From UBA7805 sp036146215 (GTDB lineage Bacteria; Planctomycetota; Planctomycetia; Pirellulales; UBA7805): a stretch of DNA of 7,282 nt. Shown here piece after piece: positions 1 through 5,347 of the stretch. Every line of letters starts with the position of its first letter. The first letter of the stretch is position 1. The stretch is taken from positions 1 to 7,282 of the forward strand of contig JAYYJN010000285.1 in NCBI GenBank assembly GCA_036146215.1, read 5' to 3'. Made by a program: the position numbers and the translations under genes. The notes beneath the pieces were generated by a model that was not told the origin of the DNA, searched no databases, and saw only the letters and a program-made list of their open reading frames with translations.

Positions 1-245
1 TCGGCGAGGAGACCGAAGCCAAGGTCATCAAGCCGCTGAATGCCCTCAAAGCCCAGCTTAAAAATCTAGCTAAGCCCGACATGGCACCGCTGGAAGAGAG
101 GCTCAAGCAGGCTGAAAAACTGATCGAGCAGCTCAAGACAACCAGCGAATATGCTGAGAGCCCAAAATCGGTGGACAGCCTGGCGGCACGCATCGCCAAA
201 TATCGGAGGAGCTTTAAAACACAGCAGACAAAAATGGCCAGGTAA
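1..245 (+). CDS. C-terminal part of a charged, helix-rich hypothetical protein (5' truncated)
   Basis: An open frame runs from the left edge (first full codon at position 3) to a TAA at 243-245, giving 80 C-terminal residues; the start lies outside the window. The visible part is very rich in Lys, Glu, Gln, Ala and Leu. Heptad-like stretches such as LEERLKQAEKLIEQLK suggest an amphipathic helix or coiled coil, and the tail is basic (KYRRSFKTQQTKMAR). No cysteine pair, catalytic motif or membrane segment is visible. I do not recognise the family. Codon use (many GCC, CTG, AAG, ATC) resembles the neighbouring genes, and the frame stays open throughout, which supports real coding. An internal ATG at 81 could start a shorter product, but the frame is open upstream of it, so a longer protein is more likely. 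Confidence 0.7.
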   Translation, partial: GEETEAKVIKPLNALKAQLKNLAKPDMAPLEERLKQAEKLIEQLKTTSEYAESPKSVDSLAARIAKYRRSFKTQQTKMAR

Positions 246-267
246 CTAAGACACACTGCTCGACTCG

Positions 268-298
268 TGCTAGCACTGCCGAATCTTGCGAGCGGCAG
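268..298 (+). repeat. Palindrome TGCTAGCA followed by a small stem-loop after the first gene
   Basis: TGCTAGCA (268-275) is a perfect 8-bp palindrome. It abuts an inverted repeat, CTGCCG (276-281) and CGGCAG (293-298), with an 11-nt loop. There is no T-run behind it, so it is at best a weak or Rho-assisted 3' end for the upstream gene. The same octamer recurs at 6326-6333, again just after a stop codon. Confidence 0.3.
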
Positions 299-339
299 CT
301 AATCGAGCCCACTTTCCCGCCACTGCGTGCCGATAAATA

Positions 340-364
340 GGGGTGACACCCGCCGGTGCACCCC
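340..364 (+). promoter_or_regulatory. Strong leader hairpin upstream of the 427-1056 gene
   Basis: GGGGTG (340-345) pairs with CACCCC (359-364), and CACC (347-350) pairs with GGTG (355-358) around the loop CGCC. This makes a 10-bp stem broken only by a bulged A at 346. It lies 62 nt before the start codon and is followed by a C-rich, G-poor tract (359-413). No T-run follows, so it does not look like an intrinsic terminator. A role as an mRNA leader element is inferred. Confidence 0.4.
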
Positions 365-414
365 GCCGCACCTCACCCTGCATCCCCCGCAACCCCTGCA
401 CCCCCAGCACCTTC

Positions 415-419
415 GGAGG
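415..419 (+). promoter_or_regulatory. Ribosome binding site GGAGG deciding the start at 427
   Basis: GGAGG lies 7 nt before ATG 427, an ideal Shine-Dalgarno match and spacing. It decides between this ATG and the in-frame GTG at 343. The GTG would add 28 proline- and arginine-rich residues ahead of an otherwise normal N-terminal membrane segment. Confidence 0.8.
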
Positions 420-426
420 CCGATCG

Positions 427-1056
427 ATGAAGCGCTCACACAAGGTCATCAGTATTGTGGCCGTCTCACTACTCGGCTTCGGCCTCTTTCTCTGGTCGGC
501 CATCGGCAATCATTATGTGGTCGAAATGAGTCGCTCGCATAGCTTCACCATCGATATGCCCTTCGTTTCGCTCCGCAAAATTTTAGTGCAGACCAACGCG
601 TCAAGCGAAATCATCAATGCCGGAGAGCATAGCAAACTGATCTCGATCAACACCCGCAATCGCGAAGGGCACGTCAACAACATCCTCGCACCATTTCAAT
701 CGTGGGCAGGCAGCGAGGTCAGAGATTTAACGCTGGAGATCAGCGATCCCTATATCGGCACCCGCACCGCACCCTTCACCCAACACGTCTCGATCACCCC
801 CGGCACGATCGACTCGGTGATTAAACTCGCCCGCAACGAAGGCCCCCTGCTCGGCTACAACGTAACCACCCACATCGGTGGCGATGGCAACGCATCGCAA
901 TTCAACACGACGCTGGAAATGAAAATCGACACGCCCGCCCCCTGGTTCGCCCACTGGTTTGCCCGCAGCAGAGTCCGCAGCACCATGCGGCGGACGCTCC
1001 GCGCACAGGAGGAAGAAATTCGAGCCGCAGTCGAAAAACATCGCGGCCAATTTTAG
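427..1056 (+). CDS. Membrane-anchored or exported hypothetical protein, 209 aa
   Basis: The start at ATG 427 is supported by the GGAGG site at 415-419. The N-terminus is MKRSHK, followed by a hydrophobic segment at residues 7-26, which could be a signal anchor or an uncleaved signal peptide. The rest (about 180 residues) should face the periplasm or lumen. It contains predicted beta-type stretches (residues about 35-150) and ends in a basic and then acidic amphipathic helix after a TPAPWFAHWFARSR motif. A beta-rich body with a long C-terminal helix is reminiscent of SRPBCC/START-like folds, but I cannot demonstrate that and I do not assign a function. No cysteines or obvious catalytic motif are seen. 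Both flanks are intergenic, with an intrinsic terminator right at the stop, so it is probably monocistronic. Confidence 0.75.
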   Translation: MKRSHKVISIVAVSLLGFGLFLWSAIGNHYVVEMSRSHSFTIDMPFVSLRKILVQTNASSEIINAGEHSKLISINTRNREGHVNNILAPFQSWAGSEVRDLTLEISDPYIGTRTAPFTQHVSITPGTIDSVIKLARNEGPLLGYNVTTHIGGDGNASQFNTTLEMKIDTPAPWFAHWFARSRVRSTMRRTLRAQEEEIRAAVEKHRGQF

Positions 1057-1069
1057 CCACGTGTTTTTT
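1034..1069 (+). terminator. Intrinsic terminator overlapping the stop codon of the 427-1056 gene
   Basis: The A-rich arm AAAAACA (1034-1040) pairs with TGTTTTT (1062-1068). Inside it CG (1042-1043) pairs with CG (1060-1061), and GGC (1045-1047) with GCC (1056-1058). The stem has one bulged T (1041) and one C/A mismatch, an 8-nt loop, and a T6 run at 1064-1069. The layout of A-tract, GC stem and T-tract could also terminate transcription arriving from the opposite strand. The TAG stop (1054-1056) sits at the loop and stem boundary. Confidence 0.6.
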
Positions 1070-1090
1070 CGCTAAACAGCGCAAAGACCG

Positions 1091-1121
1091 CCCGATCCCC
1101 ACTGTGGTGGGAGGCATCGGG
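1091..1121 (+). other. Second intergenic stem-loop, possible back-up terminator
   Basis: CCCGAT (1091-1096) pairs with ATCGGG (1116-1121), and CCCAC (1098-1102) pairs with GTGGG (1107-1111) around loop TGTG. The inner and outer helices are separated by an asymmetric internal loop. A T5 run (1130-1134) follows only after 8 nt, too far for a textbook intrinsic terminator. An alternative weaker pairing, GGCA (1123-1126) with TGCC (1134-1137), would bury that T-run. Confidence 0.35.
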
Positions 1122-1178
1122 AGGCAGACTTTTTGCCCCGAAGTCGCTGGCAATGAACTCCCGATTTTTAACCCGATC

Positions 1179-1187
1179 TGCTATAAT
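1179..1187 (+). promoter_or_regulatory. Extended -10 promoter TGCTATAAT for the cytochrome/DUF1501 operon
   Basis: TGCTATAAT is a perfect match to the extended -10 consensus TGnTATAAT of the housekeeping sigma factor. No good -35 hexamer is seen 16-18 bp upstream, which the extended motif can compensate for. Transcription would start near 1193-1196, giving a leader of about 100 nt before ATG 1295. The site lies just downstream of the terminator and stem-loop that close the previous gene, as expected for a new unit. Confidence 0.6.
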
Positions 1188-1198
1188 TGCAGGTGAAC

Positions 1199-1258
1199 AC
1201 ACAAGCAGTAATCGATGCGTTGGGTGGCCCTGAAATGAACGCATGAACTGCTGGGTGT
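1199..1258 (+). promoter_or_regulatory. Three-helix hairpin in the 5' leader of the cytochrome gene
   Basis: Three nested complementary segments are present: ACAC (1199-1202) with GTGT (1255-1258), AGCAGT (1204-1209) with ACTGCT (1247-1252), and ATGCGTT (1215-1221) with AACGCAT (1238-1244). They form 17 base pairs with two small internal loops and a 16-nt apical loop. The structure begins within about five bases of the predicted transcript start. Its 3' arm contains a three-codon mini-ORF, ATG AAC GCA TGA (1235-1246). It is not a riboswitch class I recognise; a regulatory or mRNA-stabilising role is inferred. Confidence 0.45.
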
Positions 1259-1294
1259 CGTTTCCCGCCCCCTCGCCCGCTGAGACTCGCTGCC

Positions 1295-3721
1295 ATGGTA
1301 ACGCACTGGTTGCTGCTGATTGCGATCACCGCCGCACCGGCCGAAAGTGCGGAAACGTCCAGCGAGAACGGAACTCCGGCACACGAGCAAATCGACTTCG
1401 GCCGTGACATCCGGCCGATCCTCTCACGGCGGTGCACGCAGTGCCATGGCAGTGCCGATCAAGAAGCCGGTCTCGATTTCTCCACGCGTGAAACCGCACT
1501 CGCCGAACTCGACTCGGGCGAACGGGCCGTCGTGCCCGGCGACCGCAGCGGAAGTGCCATGTGGGAACGGATTCACCTGGAAGATGGCGACGAGATGCGG
1601 ATGCCACCCGAAGGCGACGCCCTGACAGCAGAAGAAAAAGAATTGCTTGGACAATGGATCGATGCCGGCGCACCGTGGCAGGATCACTGGGCCTTCCAAC
1701 AGCCTACCGCACCGGTGCCCCCTACCCTGCCGGCGGCCACCGGGGGCGATAGCCCGATCGATCGCTTCGTGCGGGCGCGGCTCTTTTCGGCCGACCTGCC
1801 AGTAGCTCCCGAGGCACCACGACGCCAGTTGATTCGCCGCTTGCAATATGACCTCACCGGCCTGCCCCCGACCAGTGAAGAAGTCGAAGCCTTTGTCAGT
1901 GACGCCGCACCAGATGCCTATGCTCGGTTGGTTGACCGCCTACTCGCCTCGCCCCAGTTCGGCGAACGTTGGGCACGACACTGGATGGATGTGATCCGCT
2001 ATGCCGAAACCAACAGCTATGAACGCGATGCGGCCAAACCGTTTGTGTGGCGCTATCGTGACTACATCGTGCGGGCGTTCAATGAAGACAAACCTTATGA
2101 TCAATTCATCCGCGAACAGATCGCAGGCGATGAACAGGATCAGGTCACCCCCGAATCGATGGTCGCAACCGGCTTCTTTCGACTGGGACTCTTCGACGAT
2201 GAAACGGCCGACCCCTACAAACATTATTTCGATCAACTCGACGATATGCTGGCCACCACAAGCCAAGCGTTTCTGGGCTTAACGATTAACTGCTGCCGCT
2301 GTCACGATCACAAAATCGATCCGATGCCGCAGGAAGATTACTATCGGATGCTGGCCTTCTACCGGAACATCAAGCGCTATAGCAAAGACCGCACCAATAT
2401 TCTGCAGTCGGTCCGCCTGCCCGAGCAGGAGAGCGAGGCGCTCGAGAAAATCGATGCTGAGAAGGCGGAAATTGCAGCGAAGCTCGCCGAAATCGAACAG
2501 GCCGCCCTGCCAAAGCTTGAAGGAGTCGACCGGGACGATTTCAAATATGAAGAATATCGCCAGCAAGTACTCCGGCGGAACATTCCCAAGGTTATTTCAG
2601 TCGATGAGTACAAGCGATACCGCGACCTGAATAATCGAAGGCGTGAACTGCTGCTCTCCGATGTGCCGGGCAATCAGCTCGCGCTGGCGGTGGTTGAAAA
2701 TGGACGCATGGCACCCAAGACGCATCTGCTGGGCCGCGGTAATCCACGTTCCGAAGTGCGGGAAGTCGAGCCTGGTTATCCGGCCATCTTTGCTGCTGCC
2801 GATCCCACGTTTGACGAACCACCGCCCGAGGCCCGTAGCACGCACCGCCGCAAAGTGCTGGCCGATTGGATCGCATCAGAGGACAACATGCTCACTTCGC
2901 GTGTGCTGGTGAACCGGGTCTGGCAGCACCTTTTCGGCCGTGGCATTGTGCGGACCCCGAACAATTTTGGCCTCGGCGGTTCGCCGCCGACGCACCCGCT
3001 GCTGCTTGATTATCTGGCAGACGAATTCGTACAGCATGACTGGCAGATCAAACCGCTGATCCGGCAGATCGTAATGAGCGACACCTATCGCAGCTCTGCC
3101 CGGCCGAGTGAAGCGGCGCTGGCCCGCGACCCGCTCAATCACCTCTTCAGCCATCAAAATATGCGGCGGCTCAGTGCCGAAGAGGTTCGCGACTCGATCC
3201 TCCAGGTCACCGGTCAACTGAACCTGCAACAGCACGGGCCGAGCATTTACCCGGAACTCTCCAAAGAAGTGCTGCACAGCCAGTCGATGCCCGGAAAGGG
3301 CTGGGGCAAGAGTGCACCCGATCAGGCGGCACGACGCAGCATTTACATCCACATCAAGCGGACGCTGGTGGCCCCAATCCTGAAAATTTTTGATTTTGCG
3401 GAAACCGACCTCTCCTGTCCGGTCCGCTTCGAAACGACGCAGCCGACCCAGGCATTGCCGATGCTCAACGGAAAATTCGCACAGGACCAGGCCACCGCAC
3501 TCGCACTCCGGGCGAAACAGTCGCATCCGGACGATCAGTCAGCACAAGTGAAACAGATTTTAGAACTGGTCTGGCAGCGGCCGATTGAACAACAAGAGAT
3601 CGCCGACGGCATGAAATTGATCGACCAATTACAGCAACAGGATGGGGCATCGCTCGATCGGGCACTCGCAACATTTGCGCTCGTCGCGATCAACTCCAAC
3701 GAATTTCTTTACTTGGACTAG
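1295..3721 (+). CDS. PSCyt1-DUF1549-DUF1553 exported cytochrome-c-like protein, 808 aa
   Basis: A planctomycete-type multidomain protein, probably extracytoplasmic and haem-binding; its physiological reaction is not established. Residues 1-19 form a short Sec-like signal (MVTHWLLLIAITAAPAESA). PSCyt1 covers about 33-130, with the haem site C47-T-Q-C50-H51 and a candidate axial Met in M101-R-M103-P-P, ending WIDAGAPW. DUF1549 (PSCyt2) covers about 153-360: SPIDRFVRARL, DLTGLPP, RYAET and a second CxxCH at C333-C-R-C336-H337 within CCRCHDHK. A charged helical stretch (about 375-411) leads into DUF1553 (about 517 to near the end), starting HRRKVLADWI and including NRVWQHLFGRG, TPNNFG and ETTQPTQALPMLNG. 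It lacks the carbohydrate-binding insert of longer relatives. ATG 1295 has no clear ribosome site, and a CTG at 1280 would add arginine to the signal's n-region, so the start is uncertain by a few codons. The DUF1501 gene follows after 55 bp without a terminator. Confidence 0.93.
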   Translation: MVTHWLLLIAITAAPAESAETSSENGTPAHEQIDFGRDIRPILSRRCTQCHGSADQEAGLDFSTRETALAELDSGERAVVPGDRSGSAMWERIHLEDGDEMRMPPEGDALTAEEKELLGQWIDAGAPWQDHWAFQQPTAPVPPTLPAATGGDSPIDRFVRARLFSADLPVAPEAPRRQLIRRLQYDLTGLPPTSEEVEAFVSDAAPDAYARLVDRLLASPQFGERWARHWMDVIRYAETNSYERDAAKPFVWRYRDYIVRAFNEDKPYDQFIREQIAGDEQDQVTPESMVATGFFRLGLFDDETADPYKHYFDQLDDMLATTSQAFLGLTINCCRCHDHKIDPMPQEDYYRMLAFYRNIKRYSKDRTNILQSVRLPEQESEALEKIDAEKAEIAAKLAEIEQAALPKLEGVDRDDFKYEEYRQQVLRRNIPKVISVDEYKRYRDLNNRRRELLLSDVPGNQLALAVVENGRMAPKTHLLGRGNPRSEVREVEPGYPAIFAAADPTFDEPPPEARSTHRRKVLADWIASEDNMLTSRVLVNRVWQHLFGRGIVRTPNNFGLGGSPPTHPLLLDYLADEFVQHDWQIKPLIRQIVMSDTYRSSARPSEAALARDPLNHLFSHQNMRRLSAEEVRDSILQVTGQLNLQQHGPSIYPELSKEVLHSQSMPGKGWGKSAPDQAARRSIYIHIKRTLVAPILKIFDFAETDLSCPVRFETTQPTQALPMLNGKFAQDQATALALRAKQSHPDDQSAQVKQILELVWQRPIEQQEIADGMKLIDQLQQQDGASLDRALATFALVAINSNEFLYLD

Positions 3722-3727
3722 ATGCCA

Positions 3728-3744
3728 TATTGTGTGATACAATA
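3728..3744. promoter_or_regulatory. Operator-like palindrome between the cytochrome and DUF1501 genes
   Basis: TATTGT (3728-3733) and ACAATA (3739-3744) form a perfect 6-bp inverted repeat around GTGAT. The right arm overlaps TACAAT (3738-3743), a plausible -10 hexamer with only a poor -35 (TTGGAC, 3713-3718, spacing 19). It could be an internal promoter with an operator. The AT-rich arms make chance a real alternative. Confidence 0.3.
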
Positions 3745-3752
3745 AAGGCGAC

Positions 3753-3770
3753 ATGATTCGAGAGATTTAA
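3753..3770 (+). other. Five-codon mini-ORF (MIREI) just upstream of the DUF1501 start
   Basis: ATG ATT CGA GAG ATT TAA reads in the same frame as the DUF1501 gene and ends 6 nt before its ATG. It is preceded by AAAGG (3744-3748) at 4-nt spacing, while the DUF1501 ATG itself has only a weak AGAG at 12 nt. Translation of the mini-ORF followed by reinitiation is possible. The length is too short for coding evidence. Confidence 0.2.
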
Positions 3771-3776
3771 AGTATC

Positions 3777-5246
3777 ATGAAAAAACCCCCTGCCAATCAG
3801 TTTTGTCATCGTACGCGTCGTCAGTTCCTGCATGAGACAGGTGGCGGATTCGGTGCGGTTGCCCTGGCCGGCTTGCTGGCCAAAGATGGTTTCTTTCCGG
3901 CCGAATCGCTCTCTGCCGGAACCAGCGGTGTGTACGAAAACCCGCTCTCGCCCAAACCACCATCGCGGGTCGCCAAGGCCAAGAACGTGATCTTTTTGTT
4001 CATGTACGGGGGGCCGAGTCAGGTCGACACATTCGACTATAAACCGGAACTCTACAAGCTCGATGACAAAACGATCAAAGTTAAAACGTTCGGGCGAGGC
4101 GGGCACAAGAACGAAGGGGTGATCGTCGGACCGAAGTGGAAGTTCAAACAGTACGGCGAATGCGGTAAATGGGTCAGTGATGTCTTTCCGCATCAGGCTC
4201 AGTGCGTCGATGACATTGCTTTTATTCACAGCATGACGGCTGATTCACCGATCCACGGTTCGGCCATGGTCATGATGAACTCGGGCAATATTTTAAGTGG
4301 CAACCCGAGCATCGGTTCCTGGATCAATTACGGTCTGGGGAGCGTGAATGAAAACCTGCCGGGATTTCTGGTGATGCTTGATCCCACCGGGGGGCCGATC
4401 GGCGGATCACGAAACTGGTCGAGCGGTTACATGCCGGCGACTTTTCAAGGCACGGTGCTGCAAAGCAAAGGGCCGCCGATCCTTGATTTAAATCTCCCGG
4501 CAGGAACCACCCCCGCCATGCAGCGACGATTGCTCGATCAACTCAAAAGTTACAACGAACAGCATCAACGCGGTCGAATCGAGAACAGTAATCTTGCTGC
4601 ACGGATCAACAGCTATGAACTGGCCTACAAGATGCAGCAGCATGCACCCGAAGCGGTCGATCTGTCGCAGGAAACTGCCGCGACGCATGCGCTCTATGGA
4701 CTCGACAATCCCGAGACGCAAGACTTCGGCCGGAAGTGCCTGCTTGCTCGCCGATTGGTTGAGCGTGGCGTGCGATTCGTGCAGCTCTATTCGGGCGGTG
4801 CCCATAATAACGACAACTGGGACGCGCACGAAGATGTGTATGCGAATCACAGCTACCATGGTGGCCGCACCGATCAACCGGTTGCCGCACTGATCAAGGA
4901 CCTCAAGCAGCGGGGCATGCTGGACGAAACATTAATCATCTGGGGTGGCGAATTCGGCAGGCAACCGACTGCCGAATTCAAACGCCAACCGGGCCGCGAC
5001 CACAATGCATACGGATTTACGATGTATATGGCCGGTGGCGGGGTCAAAGGTGGGGTCAGCTATGGAAAGACCGACGAACTCGGTGCGGCAGCGGTGGAGG
5101 GCAAGCTGCATGTGAGGAATCTCCATGCCACGATCCTGCACCTGATGGGACTCGATCCCAATCACCTGACCTATTTCCACGACGGGCTCGACAAAAAACT
5201 TGTCGGCGTGGAAGAGGTGGAGCCGATTCACGAGATTCTAGCCTGA
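3777..5246 (+). CDS. DUF1501 family protein with Tat signal, 489 aa
   Basis: DUF1501 proteins share the alkaline phosphatase/sulfatase-like fold and in planctomycetes are usually encoded next to DUF1549/DUF1553 cytochromes, as here. The N-terminus carries a twin-arginine motif, T13-R-R-Q-F-L18, followed by a glycine- and alanine-rich hydrophobic stretch (about 22-36), so export by the Tat pathway in folded form is expected. Family landmarks in order are: MYGGPSQVDTFDYKP from residue 76, SMTADSPIHGSAM from 152 with H160, the acidic/histidine cluster HNNDNWDAHED from 343, WGGEFGR (389-395), GRDHNAYGF from 406 with D408 and H409 as likely metal-site residues, then the closing HATILHLMGLDPN. Length is normal for the family. 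ATG 3777 is chosen because the Tat motif follows it directly and TAA 3768 blocks extension. It lacks a strong ribosome site and may be translationally coupled. Catalytic activity is not established. Confidence 0.93.
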   Translation: MKKPPANQFCHRTRRQFLHETGGGFGAVALAGLLAKDGFFPAESLSAGTSGVYENPLSPKPPSRVAKAKNVIFLFMYGGPSQVDTFDYKPELYKLDDKTIKVKTFGRGGHKNEGVIVGPKWKFKQYGECGKWVSDVFPHQAQCVDDIAFIHSMTADSPIHGSAMVMMNSGNILSGNPSIGSWINYGLGSVNENLPGFLVMLDPTGGPIGGSRNWSSGYMPATFQGTVLQSKGPPILDLNLPAGTTPAMQRRLLDQLKSYNEQHQRGRIENSNLAARINSYELAYKMQQHAPEAVDLSQETAATHALYGLDNPETQDFGRKCLLARRLVERGVRFVQLYSGGAHNNDNWDAHEDVYANHSYHGGRTDQPVAALIKDLKQRGMLDETLIIWGGEFGRQPTAEFKRQPGRDHNAYGFTMYMAGGGVKGGVSYGKTDELGAAAVEGKLHVRNLHATILHLMGLDPNHLTYFHDGLDKKLVGVEEVEPIHEILA

Positions 5247-5289
5247 GCCGCACCCTGAGCGGCACTAAGGAATTCGCGTTTTGAATTCC
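5247..5289 (+). repeat. Two consecutive inverted repeats after the DUF1501 gene
   Basis: GCCGC (5247-5251) and GCGGC (5259-5263) form a stem directly after the TGA. GGAATTC (5269-5275) and GAATTCC (5283-5289) form a perfect 7-bp inverted repeat around GCGTTTT. Neither is followed by a proper T-run, so termination would be weak. The second repeat could equally be an operator for the oxygenase gene 59 nt downstream. Confidence 0.35.
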
Positions 5290-5347
5290 ATACCGCTCCG
5301 GTGGCCTGTTTTCACAATGCGATGGCGAATGGTAACATGGGCGAATC

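Noticed and set aside
343..426. GTG-initiated N-terminal extension of the 427-1056 protein
   Set aside because: The added residues are proline- and arginine-rich from the C-rich leader and would bury the hydrophobic segment behind them. GGAGG fits ATG 427.
2291..2305. The CCRCH haem site with an extra cysteine as a novelty
   Set aside because: The CxxCHDHK motif is standard for DUF1549, and variation at the second position does not affect the CxxCH pattern.
2876..3526. Minus-strand open frame of 216 codons inside the cytochrome gene
   Set aside because: It is antisense to the well-supported DUF1553 domain, has no ribosome site or recognisable motif, and is explained by GC-rich codon bias on the coding strand.
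3690..4229. Minus-strand open frame of 179 codons across the operon junction and DUF1501 start
   Set aside because: It overlaps the Tat signal and conserved DUF1501 motifs on the + strand, and its translation shows no family pattern.
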